A stretch of 64,000 nucleotides of DNA from Serilophus lunatus (taxonomy: Eukaryota > Chordata > Aves > Passeriformes > Eurylaimidae), in contig VXBA01005600.1 of NCBI GenBank assembly GCA_013399895.1, forward strand, positions 2,778,805-2,842,804. Direction: 5' to 3'. This document shows positions 1 to 11,150 of this stretch, in pieces (position 1 is the first letter of the stretch; each line of letters starts with the position of its first letter). Both the position numbers and the translations under genes were made by a program. A model generated the notes under the pieces. It made no database searches. It worked only from the letters and a program-made list of their open reading frames with translations, and had not been told where the DNA came from.

Positions 1-18
1 CCCCTCCCCTCCCCTCCC
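1..18 (-). other. G-quadruplex motif at island edge
   Basis: The first 18 bases are C-runs separated by single T. The minus strand therefore reads G3-A-G4-A-G4-A-G4, a textbook intramolecular quadruplex pattern with one-base loops. It may extend left of the window. Such motifs are common just upstream of CpG-island promoters; a role here is inference. Confidence 0.6.
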
Positions 19-260
19 TGCTCCGACCGCCCCACTCGGCCCCCGGGCAGCCTGCGGGCACCGGAGCGCCCCAGGACGGGATTGCGGGAGGATACTGCAC
101 CCCCCTCCCTCGCCGGGCCTGCGCCTTCCATCCCCCCCCTCTCCCCGCTGCTGCCGGGCGGGGGGAGCCGGGTCTCCGCTGCCCCCCGGCGTGCCCTTGT
201 GTCTCGGGGTACGGCAGCGACCGCGCCGCACTCGCGGGGCTGCGGGCGCACAAACCCGCC
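1..260. promoter_or_regulatory. CpG island edge (probable promoter / first exon region)
   Basis: This segment is very rich in G+C and in undepleted CpG, unlike the rest of the window, which is AT-rich and CpG-poor. It has C-rich GC-box-like runs and no obvious TATA box, as expected of a CpG-island promoter of a vertebrate gene. The island is cut by the window start, so the transcription start and direction cannot be fixed. Frames open through it (for example 82-342) are proline/arginine-rich and look like the usual by-product of high GC, not a recognised protein. It could be the promoter, the 5' UTR or the first coding exon of a gene lying mostly to the left or using the window as intron 1. 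Island status is seen directly; promoter function is inferred. Confidence 0.72.
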
Positions 261-620
261 CCGATGTCGGGCATTACCGGAAAAAAAAAAAAAATCAAAT
301 CTAAAAAAATCGGTGCTAACAGCGATGATGGTTTTAAATTAATATTTCACTTGTGCCAAGGTCTTTTAAAACTGATTATGCTTAAGTTCAGGGCATTAAA
401 TGTCTCTTCGTTTAAACATCTTAAGGAAAAAACGAGGCATTGGAGGGAGGAAAAACTTGGCCCTGTTTTAATAGCCTCGGTGAAATATTTAAACGTGAAA
501 AAGGACTCCTCGCCGGGAATTTTACCTGTGCCGATTCGTCTCTGTAGGATCGGGGCCTTGGAAAAGGCGATATTTTATCAGCTGTTGTTTGCATCTGTCA
601 AAGTTTGTGGGTAACTTGAT
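261..620. promoter_or_regulatory. AT-rich CpG-retaining island shore
   Basis: After an A14 run (281-294) the base composition drops to about 40% G+C, yet CpG is not depleted. Twelve CpGs fall between 311 and 569, about what chance would give without methylation decay. This suggests a germline-unmethylated shore of the island, either 5' UTR/intron-1 sequence or promoter flank. A 116-codon frame (264-614) runs through it but has no recognisable domain and starts just before the A-run, so it is not called as a gene. A TTTGCAT octamer-like site directly followed by CTGTCA lies near 588-600. Confidence 0.5.
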
Positions 621-2540
621 AAATGTTAAACAGGGAAGCAGAAAGTGCTGGTGAGGCCAGACTCGGAGATAACAGCACATTCAATAGCTTAATTTCACAA
701 TTAGTTTACTGTATTATTGGAAGCAAATCATATTTCACTGTGCCTACACTAGTGCTCTATTTTTAGCCATAATGTAGCTAAAAAGGAGGAACCTACTGAG
801 ATGTATTATAACATCGAATGTGAACAATTCTGTTCTCTCTCTCTTTACTCATTTCGTGTCATACATCTGGTTTGGAATACAGCTCATTTATTAATTGAAC
901 AGAGCTACCACGCATGGGTTGGAGACTGCAATTCCAAGGCTAAGGAAAGTTCCATGCAACTCTGCGAAGAGCCTGGCAAATCACAGTCATGAAAAAAGCA
1001 CCCGTGCACATTGGCTGCTCTACCGATAACTGACATAGCCAGAACAATTTTTTTTATTGTTGTTGTTAATTCATAATAACAGAGTATTTGGCTCTTTGCT
1101 TGCAGTTTTTTTGGTTTACTCTTCCTAATTTTTTTTTTTTTTTCAGGGAAAATGTGTAAATGAAAAAGGTATCTGAAATGCTTGGAGGTGGCCTCAGTCT
1201 TTGTATTGCATCATCTTTTTCATTGTATTTTTAGGAACAAAAAGGAGAGAGAAAATAAAATTGAGGGAATATACCAATTTTCTGTCTTAATACCAAATGT
1301 CTGATCCCCTCCCTTCCTCTTGTGTTGCAGACAGAGATGGCTGTTAAAGAATAAAGCACCTTTCATAGTACATGCAAGATGCTCACAGATTTTCCACAAA
1401 TTCAGTAGAAACCTCATTTGTTTTCTGCTTGTGGTTCACAGGAGCACTTAGCTTTTTAGTGGTTGACACCGTATCTATTTTTAGCAGAATTTTAACAGCT
1501 GTCACTAACAACTAAGATCTCATCTTAAAGAGGGAGGGAAGTTTATCTGTTTTATTTAAAAAAAAAATCAAACTACATAATTGTCAGATTACAAAATGCA
1601 ATTTGGATCTTTATCTATGAAGAGAAAAGGCTATTTTTTCTCATTATTCCAATTCCTTGGGGGGAAAAAGGCATCTGTAGTGGGCTTGATAATGTAACGA
1701 CAGAGCTTTGCAAGGTTTGGAAATAATGTTATTCAAAGGCATACAATGTATATATAGCACATTTCAGATTCGATTGAAAGTGGTCCTGTTTTACTGCCTT
1801 CTGCAGCTGTGTTGAGATGGGGGAAGCCGCAAAGAGTCGAGTCATAGTTTTCCAAGTAGGTCAAGAGGAGCAGCACGGACACCTCCAGTGATAGATTCTC
1901 TTCCCTCACATTAGATTTTATAAGAGGTGAACTCATGTCAGACACATGACACTGAAAGCAGCAGACAGACAAGTGTAAGCCACTCTGTAGCAGATGTCAT
2001 CTGTGTTCCTAAAGATAGTGGCAAAATTTGCTATGGATAATGCATTACAAAACAAGATAATGCTGAAACTCGGCAAGCGTCAAATTTTACCTCCTCCCGT
2101 GCTCGGTAAAGCGAGTGAATTGGTATTAGGGGCTGCAGGAGCAGCAATGCAGTGTAAAAGCAGCCTACTGTACTGTCTTACTTAGAGGTCATGTGCCCTA
2201 TTTTGAGAACTGAACCAAAGCGGATGAAGTTTTGAGTCTGTTCCAACTAAGGCAGCTGGGCATTTCCCACTTCTATCCAGCTCCAGCCCAGGAATGCAGG
2301 CAATCACATGGTTGCACGTATTATTCCTCTACCTGATGTTGTTCACCGTAGATTTATTTTTTGTGCTGTTTAGCTCGTGTGGCTTTGATTATTTGTGATT
2401 TACAGCTGATTGGGAGTAGCTGCATTTGGAGAAAACACTGAAAAAAACATCAAGGATGACAGATGAGAGTTTACTTTCCCTGACCAACAGGTGTGAGTCT
2501 TCCAAGAGAGGAGTCCTCAGTCTTCTCCAACTCACTAGTT
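621..2540. other. Non-coding stretch, no gene seen
   Basis: AT-rich sequence without a supported exon. It holds a short TC run (about 832-846) and a T15 run ending in CAG (1129-1146) that resembles a splice acceptor. A second acceptor-like pyrimidine tract ends in GCAG at 1330. Neither is followed by a convincing open exon with a donor. No repeat family is recognised. Confidence 0.5.
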
Positions 2541-3620
2541 AATTGTTTTAAAGCTAATTTCTCAAGCCATGGTGAAAGTCTATTTAGAGTCCTTTATGAG
2601 GCAAAACGTAAGTAAGCATGTTTTCTGTATGGTATGCTTATGTTCTCTGAGATATAATGTTTTATTAATTTAGTCTAATTTCAAACAATTTTGTTTTCTA
2701 ATTATAGATAAACCTTTTATCTGAGCAACAGAACATGTTCCCTTTTAACCTGTGTTCAGTATTCTTTCTTTTCTATTTTTTTTTAATGCTCTTTAATGGC
2801 CCTGTTATAACTTTGGTTGAACCACATCTAAGTATAGTACAATTGCATTTCTAATGCACATTGGCATTAGCAACCACTTGCTTGTGTAAGGGGCCAAGGC
2901 ATGCATTTAAAAACACATATTCCCAATATATTTAAAGATTACAATTTTTTATTGACTATTAGCGCCGATAGTTTCATCTGCTTCAAAATGAAATCATCTC
3001 ACAAAGAATTTTTTGTTATCCACTTGCTATGGGTAATAGGTCCCATAAACAATGGTAGGGCAAACAAAGCATAAGGAATAACACATAGACAGTACTTTGT
3101 ATTTTGGTGGCTTTAATGTTTCTGTATGTGATTACATTGTTAATTGTCGACCTCTCTCGTTTACTACTTGCACTGTTACTTGCAAGAAAATGCAATTTTT
3201 AAAAAAATTGTCATTGCCACAGAGTGCAGCCTTATCTTGATATAAATTAATTCAAAGCAGTAAAAGGTAGTGGCAGCTAATTGTATCTTAATATTTATCT
3301 ACTACCTGCTGGCATTTTTGCAGTATCAAATGGTAACTCATGCCGTAATCTGATAAAAATTTTGTAGTAACCATAATAGTACTGCACCTATGCCAAAAAT
3401 CCAGACATAGTGTTTAACAGCAGTAAAAATAAGAGAGCAAATAGCACCCTCCAGCACTTAATAAACATATCAAATGCAAATTGGAGGAAATTATTTAATC
3501 ACTCTATAGGCTAGTAAATTTCGATGATTATTCACAGTTCTAGTAGCAATACTTTAGTGTGGAATAAGTTAATAGCAAAATTGTCATGACACCAAGGTCA
3601 TAAGCAGAATTTAAAACTTA
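2541..3620. promoter_or_regulatory. Candidate conserved non-coding element cluster (AT-rich)
   Basis: About 1 kb of AT-rich, repeat-free, frame-poor sequence with many homeodomain-type TAAT/ATTA cores, an exact octamer ATGCAAAT (3474-3481) and a 7-bp dyad TAAGCAT...ATGCTTA (2613-2640). This texture is typical of conserved enhancers in introns or deserts near developmental genes. The composition is seen directly; conservation and function are inferred and need an alignment with other birds and mammals. It could equally be unique neutral sequence. Confidence 0.3.
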
Positions 3621-4454
3621 CTGCACAGAGGAAATTATCTTCCTGATTGAATGAAGGTGCAGCTTTAAAGCTCCTACAGCAAAAGGAGAATTCTTATGTA
3701 ATTTTCCAGATTCTTCTATAATCCTGAAATTGCCTACTTTCAGATATTATGCAATGAGAGATGGTTTGGTATTAACCTGCATGATCATGTTCATACTGAG
3801 ACTTGAAAGACCTTTGTTTTTTAAATTTCTAAAAATCTTTGTTTCCTGGAGAAGAGGGATTTCAGCTGGGCTCTCCCCAAAGTGTACAGTGAAGAAGATA
3901 CTGAAGAGAGCATTTCTATGAAGCTAAGAGAATGTGCAAGAAAATCGTTAATTTAACTTGTGCCAAGACAGGAAAGGAAAAAAAACCCCAAAACTCCTGA
4001 TTTCGGTGGAAGTTGTGCTGCTTTCCTGAATAGATGTATTTTGTTGGGTTATTTTTTCATGGATTAAATGTTAGCTTTCCATGTAGGCTATGGTCCAGCT
4101 CAAGGAGCTCATTCAAATATCCCCTGGGCCCGAGCTGGACAGTTGATCTTGCACAACCTGAAGAACAGTCACCAATACTTGGCCCAAAAGTAACAGAAAT
4201 CTCGAGGCAGTTAATGGATTTGCCCCTAATGACCCCCAAACATAAAAATACACAGAGTGATTCACAGGTGAGAGTAGATAGACTCACCAACCCAGTTGCC
4301 TGGCTATGATTTATTCTCTTTTGGTTTAAGTGGCAGTCACTCAGCTTGGTTTCCAAAAGCAGTGCTTTCTCTATCAGTTCTTGTACAATCCTGGTGCCTG
4401 CAGCATCCAAATACCACATAGACATACTTCTTCTGATCTCTGGGAAAGAGAGAA
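3621..4454. other. Non-coding stretch, no gene seen
   Basis: Unique-looking sequence. Overlapping frames on both strands (4034-4309 plus, 4057-4467 minus, up to 136 codons) have no recognisable domain. The minus frame starts inside a MIR-like repeat, which argues against coding. An A8C4 tract lies at about 3979-3990. Confidence 0.5.
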
Positions 4455-4510
4455 GCATTATTGCCATTTTATAGACAGGAAGTGGAGGAACAAAGAGATT
4501 GCAGGGCTTA
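4455..4510 (-). repeat. MIR-like ancient SINE fragment
   Basis: The segment reads like the reverse complement of the MIR core/3' region: a 'ATTATTgCCATTTTAtAGA' block, then a decayed 'GAAACTGAGGCACAGAGAGATTAAG' equivalent. MIR elements predate the amniote radiation, so a short diverged relic is plausible in a bird. The match is by eye and partial, so the boundaries are approximate. Confidence 0.45.
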
Positions 4511-7500
4511 TCTCAGCCTTCCTAAGAAGGCTACAAAGTACAAAGCTCAATACTTCCCAAATCACAGCTCGCTGCCTTTCACTGAAGGCAGTCATTGCCT
4601 TCCCAAGATTGCTGCATGAGCATGAGTGATGTAGAGTTAAAACACATTTGGTTGTTGTCAGGGAAAGGGAAATGCACCGTGGTCTGTTTGAATGTATTCA
4701 TAATTGAAATGAATTTAGAAAGCCCATATTGTTGGGCCTTATACCGTATGGATTAGCAGCAGCTGCTAAAGATAGACATTACCTTGCCTTGCTCGAACCT
4801 GGTCAGAAGAGTCACATTCCATGGATGTGCAAGAATTTCTGGCATGAATTTTTGTACATGCACATTTACATTTTGGCTTCTGTGCATGCTGGTTATGCAC
4901 TCACCACTTTGAACTCTGCTTTTCTTGAGTAATTCTGACAACAAAATTCATTCCTTCGTATATACATGGAAAGCAAACACGTAAGGCCTCTTCATAAAAG
5001 ACCAAATGAAAGTAATTCCATATGTTTTTTCTTTATTTATTCATTTTGCATTCCATTCTCAGCTCTGACTAGACAGTCAAAGAGTAGAAATTATGTTCCC
5101 CTCTCAGGATTTTTAAAGAAAGATCAGCCAGGACTCAATGGAAATCCTGTTTGTTTAGGAGTCTAAGTTGGGCCAGGGCAGGACTGACAGAGGGTTTAGC
5201 AAACAAGAATTTCTTCTGGTATGGTTCAGTTATACCCTCTATATGTGATTTAAAATTGAGGACAGGAGCCTATCGGAAATCTTTCACGTTCATCAGCTGC
5301 ATGGAAGACATGACTACCTCTAAATGTGAGAGCAGGTACTGATCTTTTTAATCTGGTTCCTTTAGTTCTGTTCTAGGGAGAAGACACCTGTCACTGATGC
5401 TAGTCAGTCCTGCAGAGGAGCTTCACTTTTCAAGTCCTAGCCATTACTCTTTTCTGTAAAAGAAATGCATAAGAATAGTGAAAGGAAGCACAGGATTGTT
5501 AAGGAACTAGGGATCTGCAGTATTTATGCTACTTTTGTAGAATTGCAACAAGGATGATTGTAACATGATTTACACTGTCAGAAGAGAAAGAAAAAGACTT
5601 TCTTTTACTGGGAATCATAAACAAATGAATAAATAAAGTAGGCAGTACACTCTGCATGCACATTTTTATTTCAGAGCTTATACAGAAGGGTGTCTAGTTT
5701 GAAGTAAGTGCTTCCTTGTAAACCCATTGTGCAGAGCAAATGAGTCCCAGGGACTGTCGTTCCTTGTTGATCATCAGTGGGCGTAGATGCAGTAGATGTA
5801 AAGGTCTATGACTCACTCAGCTAGCTAAGGTGAAACCAGATGAGAGTAGATAATTGCACCATTATAAAAAGAATTATTACAGTTTGATTACAGAAAAAAA
5901 AAAAACACCCTTCTAATGGTGCTGTGACTCTTGGGAACTAAAGTAGGGGATGGGACTAAAAGTGAGGAGTTCATGTCAAGGAATGGCAAAATGTCCCCTT
6001 TAATTGATCCATTTTAATCAAACATGCCAAAAATATGATTTCTAGGATTGAAGGTATAATTGGTCAAAACAGCCTAAGGTACTTCCCCGTGCCAGTTCTG
6101 ATTAAAATAGAAAAGGAGACTAATCAAAGACACAAATTGACACTGGCAAGAAATTTCTGAATCCAGAGATTACTGGAATACTTCATAAAAGAGATGATGC
6201 AACCTCCTGCTTTATGTACAGGAATAGATACTGAGTTTAAAACTTCCCCATCTAGGTTGATAATCTGCAAATTGAGAAGTGAGAGGGCGGGGTTGCAGGT
6301 AATCCAGACTGATATGAGAAATTCTAACACTTAGGGTGTTAAGAAGAATGCATTTCATTTTGATGGACAGTGAAGAGTAATTTGGTACCCCATAACCCAG
6401 AAAGCATGTATATAAAATGCGGAAAATATTTGGGCAGTTAAGACCAAAAAGGAAATGTGGTATAAATTAACGGGTATCTATGACCTTTATAAAGTACATG
6501 AAACTTGGCAGGATGGTTTTCATACCAGTAATGACATTATAAGACAATTACCATTTAAGATGTGAAGGCAAAATGAAGAAGACCAGAAACATTGGAAGCA
6601 CTCTAACAAAAGCCTGTCATTTTCTCTTTTAATTTGTGTCTTTGTGGAGATTTTGGAGAAATTGGCCAATGAAATGGGTGAGGCTTGGAGTGCTCCTTCA
6701 GGAGGAGAGAGGCTGTTTTCACAAGGCACTGAACTGAAAGAGGGCCAATGTCAGTGTTGATATGAGGGGGCTCAGCATTCTGGCTGGGAGAGCAGGGGGA
6801 TGTCTTCAGTGCCAAATTGGTCCCTCTCCTTGTGAGCCCCTTTTACCTGCAGCAAGTGGAAAGTCAGATAGTGTGATTAGTGCTCTAAGTACGGCATGGG
6901 TGAGTCTTCTGTAGTGTGTGACGCAGGAACACTACCTTAGGAAGACGGAATGTTGAGAATGGTAGCGGTCAAAATAAGATGAAAGTGGAACTAGAAAAAA
7001 GAGGCAGCAGAAATATCCTTTATTTGAAGCATCCGTTTGATAATTTCCTGCTAGCTCATCTGAGTCTGGGGCTTCAGGGGTATAGATTAGTAGGAAGAGA
7101 ATAGCAGCAATTTTTGAGTATCAACTTAGGGATTGTAACAGAGGGGGAGTCATTCACAGCTCCTGTCCTAAAAGTTTATTTCCACTAAGGTAGGACAGGA
7201 TTGGCAAAGAGATACCGATTGTCAGGTGGGAAGGTAACATTATATGGTCTACATGAAATCAGAAAGGTGTTTCTTATAAGGTGCCTTCACAGTGAACATT
7301 TGATGTGAGGCTCTCCAACACTACGTCCAGTGACCTTGGCACAGAATGAGACATGACATTCCACTCTTCTTGTGAGCCAGCAGGGAGAGCAGTTCAAAGA
7401 AACCTTAGGTGAAGACGACATATAAGAGAGACTGTCAAAATCAGAGGACTGACTCTCTGTCATCCTGCTTTGCCTCTGCTTCCCCAGGTGCCTGCACCTC

Positions 7501-8330
7501 TGTAATAGCTGAAAGGAAGATGGAGACTCAGACTTGCTTGTTACAAATCTTACCCAAAGCCCATCTGTAAATGACAGCGTATGCCTTCAAGTGTGTTCAG
7601 TCATTACTCCTTGCCTTGCTTGATGCAGCAGTGCCCACATAATTGTGTTTCATCAGGGCTTCCTAGAATGTAATATTAAATATGATTCCAGTTATTTATG
7701 TGCATCCTTGCTATTTTTACTTGTTGGATTTAAAGTTAATAATACTCTGACGCAGCCCTGGTTCAGGTGAATGGGTATCTTCTTTTCAAGGACAATGAGT
7801 TTTCCTTAAGAAAAAATGGGAGATTTTTCTCACAGCTAATGCCTACAGGTGGAAATGAGCACTCTTCAAAATGCTGCTCATCTCAGGAGAAGCATCGATA
7901 AAGGCATTGATAAAGGTAGTCCAAGGCATGGCAGAAGTTACTACCAGGAAATAATGCATCCTCACACAGCAATGAAGTTTGTGCATAGATCTCATAAGGT
8001 GCCTTCTGCTTTCAGGGCAGTGGCACATCTGGAAACAGGAAGCTTCACCTTATTAGGATAATGAAAAAACAAAAAGACATTTGGGGATTGTGATACTGAG
8101 GAGACTAATGAGGTCTCAGTTAGACTGGAACCTTTAAGGTGAATACCACTGCTCTGGTGGAATAGGTTTTCAGGTGCACTATGAGGACAGGCAGTGACCA
8201 CACAAATAGATGGCCCAAAGGATTAGGAGACACTGCTTCTCTGGATTTTCCCTTCGATATCAGTGTAAGTTCATTTGCACTGTCTCTGTGAGCATTAATT
8301 TCTGGTGTGCATATGGATAGTTGTATTGTT
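4511..8330. other. Non-coding stretch, no gene seen
   Basis: No supported exon, RNA gene or recognisable repeat. An A12 run (5894-5905) is the only simple repeat of note. Frames here are at most about 70 codons with no domain. The part from about 6100 to 7400 is purine-rich on the plus strand and could hide an old decayed transposon, but none is identifiable by eye. Confidence 0.5.
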
Positions 8331-10640
8331 GATACTCACCTTTGCTTTGGGGATGATACATTTCAGGGTCTCTCACCGTCATAGTGTGACTGATAAATTG
8401 TGTCAGCTAGAGTAATCCAGCCAAAAACCACAGCCCTGGGAAGGGGGCTACAGCAGTTTTAGCCTTTATCCAAGTACCATGGGGTAAGATGGTATCTCTG
8501 GCATGGCATGCAGTTCTTTCACTCACCTCTTCAGTTGCCAGTGGCTCTGGGTGTTTCATTGCAGGCTGGCAGAATTTCCTGTGTGGTGCTGGAGATTCCT
8601 GGTTAGGAAAATGTTTGACTGATGATGTGTTTGCAACTTCTTTGAGAATGTCCCCTCATGTGAGCATCACAAGCCCAAGAGGCTGCAACTCTTACACAGT
8701 CTCAGTGCTTGGCAGGTTTTCTGCCTTTTTTTTTTTAATAATACAGCCATGTGCAAATATATATATGTATATATTCTTTATGCACAGCTAGACTATAGCA
8801 ACTCTTAAAGCAGGTAAAACAAGATAGAGTACATACACTACAGAAATGCATATCTATTTGTTTTGCAGGCTATGTTAACCATGCTTTGGTCCCTCAGCTG
8901 GTTCCTAGAGAAAGGTTGACTGTCTCTGCACTGCTCCTTTTCATGCAATGTGTACATGTAAACTTTGTTACATTTCTTGTAAGGATATTCTGTTAAGATC
9001 AGGAAGAGAAAAAAAAAAATTGGAAGACTGCTATAATTTGTAACATAGGGAGGGAAATGTTTTTAAGCCAATGAATAACGCAGATGGAGTAGCTGACCTG
9101 AGGCTGGGTAATGCAAACTGTTTCTGAAACAAAGCCCAAAGATCCCCAGAGGAAGCCAAGAAATGGTGCAGAAATCACCTAGATTTTACCACAGCTCTAA
9201 GCCCTGAAACTGAGATAGGTGAATAGTGGAAATCAATTGGTTTAGGAGATAAATGGTGACTTGTTAAGAGCTTCAGATTGCAAGAAACCACACGAAATCA
9301 AAACCTCAGGATCCTGTGGATATACATTGAGTGAAAGAGGTGATCCCTAATTTTTCTATCATTTATATGTCTGATCAGTAAGCACACAACCATAATACAC
9401 TGCTAAACAGAAGGTACATGTGCAAGTGCTTACTTTACTGAATTCATGGTATGTAGAATCATGCAGGCATGCAACAAAATATGTGGAGATAAATGTGGGG
9501 TCAGAAAATCAGACTCAGAATATGTATTTTAGATAAACAAATTACTTTGGGTTCAGTAGTATGTCATAGCATAGATTAGGAATGGAAAAACTAGTTGTTT
9601 TGTATATTAGTTGTATATCAGTTATTTTGAATTTTCCTTTTCTGCTGCTGATTTTAGCTTTGCTTTTTTTGGGTTTTTTTGCACATCTTTCTGTGTTTAG
9701 GTTTAGTATATCTGTATAAATACAATGTAAATAATAATTTTTAACACTTTGAGCAATATATTTCATCAATGTACCCTCTTCAAGAAGAAGTATTAGTTTA
9801 TTTGACAGGCAGTTTCAATAGCATGCGGCAGATTGTTTTAATAAAACAAAGTGAGGTCTGTATCATGGAAGCAGGATTAAATATCATTAAGAAGATGCTT
9901 GCATCCTAACTCTTTGTATGTGTTTTTATATTTTGAAGTGGAGAGATAAAGGGGAATCACAAAAGATGATTCCCTGATTCCCTTGTATTCTGGAAGGTAA
10001 AAATTGCTTGAAATATGTATGATGAAGCTGGATTTTTCATAAAATAAAGTAGGAGATTATTCAGTGAGCCCGAGAAAGCAGTCTTCCTGAAGGAGACAAC
10101 CAAGAGGCTGAAGGTGATGTAAACAGATTATATTTCTTGGAGATTAAAGTGAGTGTTTTTGATATTTGAGGGACTATTAAAAAATGCACTGTGCTTACTA
10201 TCATCCATAGACAATATTGATTGCAGAGCTGTTTGCTTCTAAAAGGAATTCTTTCTAGTCAAATGATGCAGTTTTAGGAAAGGAATGACCTCTGCAGGAC
10301 GAGGGGGCATACAACTATAAATCATACCAAATGTGATTGAAACTCTGCCACAGGCAAGAAAGAAAATCAAATTAAAGCAAATATTATATTAAAGGATGCC
10401 TTGGAGAGCTTTGATTTTCACGTAAATGCTCATTTAAACTAAGGTTTACTACCTTCTCAGAATAATGGAGAAAAAAAGAAAAGCATATTTAATTGGAAAG
10501 GGAGGGAATGCCAAGAAAATAGATGAATTGCAATTCACTTTCTAGATTTTTGCCTGCAGATCTTGTGGCTATGTTAGCTCACTGTCTTAAATTGTACAAA
10601 GGAAAACAGTAATTGAACTTCAATCAATAAAACTTCGGAA
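8331..10640. other. Non-coding stretch with a possible minus-strand exon
   Basis: Mostly unique AT-rich DNA. Bases 8340-8435 are flanked on the minus strand by a good acceptor and a near-consensus donor (see findings) but are not open in any frame, so at best a non-coding exon. A short AT dinucleotide run with one G occurs at about 8757-8775. The part at 10320-10640 has the texture of unique, possibly conserved intronic DNA. No gene is recognised. Confidence 0.45.
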
Positions 10641-10649
10641 ATCTTCCTC

Positions 10650-10724
10650 TTTTTTTTTGTTTGCTTGTTTCTTTTTGTTTGTTTGGGTTTTTTGGAGGGT
10701 TTGGGTTCGCCCCCCCGCCCCCCC
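10650..10724. repeat. T/G-rich low-complexity tract ending in C7-G-C7
   Basis: A run of T's interrupted by single G's passes into GGG-containing T tracts and then into two perfect C7 runs separated by one G (10710-10724). The minus strand of the C block can form a quadruplex. Similar T/G tracts recur in the window. Confidence 0.7.
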
Positions 10725-10736
10725 AGTCTACTAGAT

Positions 10737-10920
10737 TATTGCAGCTTTAGCTAATTTTCCTGTCAGGTCCTTTTGCATGTCCTTGTGGGAATTGCCTAAT
10801 GATTGACAGCTTTGATCTGGAAATTGTTGCAGCTAAACTGCTACAATTCATATGTAGAGAGCTGCCAAATAATTTGACAGATAGATGCCAAGGAATGACG
10901 TATGAGGATCTGTCAGACGA
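10737..10920. promoter_or_regulatory. Candidate enhancer: MEIS/PBX site cluster with TCF/LEF site
   Basis: TGATTGACAG at 10800-10809 is an exact match to the composite PBX-MEIS/PREP decamer. Three further TGACAG cores occur at 10760-10765 (reverse), 10875-10880 and 10910-10915 (reverse). Four cores in about 155 bp compare with an expectation well below one. CTTTGATC, the TCF/LEF core, lies at 10810-10817, abutting the decamer. A TGACGTA half CRE lies at 10896-10902 and a CTAATTTT homeodomain core at about 10750. The segment has no repeats and no convincing frame. Motif content is seen; enhancer activity is inferred from the known grammar of TALE-homeodomain enhancers. Confidence 0.4.
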
Positions 10921-11040
10921 ACTTTTTAGAGTAACCATCATTTGACTTTTGCCTATGAGCCTCCTTCTGGTGGGCTACAAAGAGCTGATGGCTCTGCAGA
11001 TGAATCTAAAAGAAATCAAATATACTGTATTTCTGCATAT

Positions 11041-11150
11041 TCTTTCTTTTTTGTTTGTTTGTTGGTTGGTTGGTTGGGTTTGGTTTTTTTGGGTTTAGTT
11101 TGCTTTTGGGGATTTTTTTGGCATTTGCACGCAAAAAAAACCCCCAAAAG
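11041..11150. repeat. T/G-rich tract with (GTTG)n and a terminal hairpin
   Basis: A TTTG/TTGG-repeat tract (about 11049-11100) runs into an inverted repeat. CTTTTGGGG plus T7 at 11103-11119 pairs with A8 plus CCCCCAAAAG at 11133-11150 across a 13-nt loop, with one mismatch. It is low-complexity DNA; a 75-codon frame through it is an artefact. Confidence 0.65.

Noticed and set aside
82..342. Frame through the CpG island (86 codons)
   Set aside because: Pro/Arg/Ala-rich composition follows from high GC; it ends in a run of Lys from the A14 tract.
264..614. 116-codon frame in the island shore
   Set aside because: No domain recognised; it begins next to a homopolymer, and the CpG retention is explained by the island shore without coding.
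1147..1168. 22-nt micro-exon between T15-CAG and AAG|GTATCT
   Set aside because: The donor is weak, and a homopolymer followed by CAG is common in AT-rich DNA.
4057..4467. 136-codon minus frame
   Set aside because: It starts inside a MIR-like relic, overlaps a plus-strand frame and has no recognisable domain.
11041..11120. Telomere-like repeat
   Set aside because: The units are TTGG and TTTG mixtures, not TTAGGG; simple low-complexity DNA.
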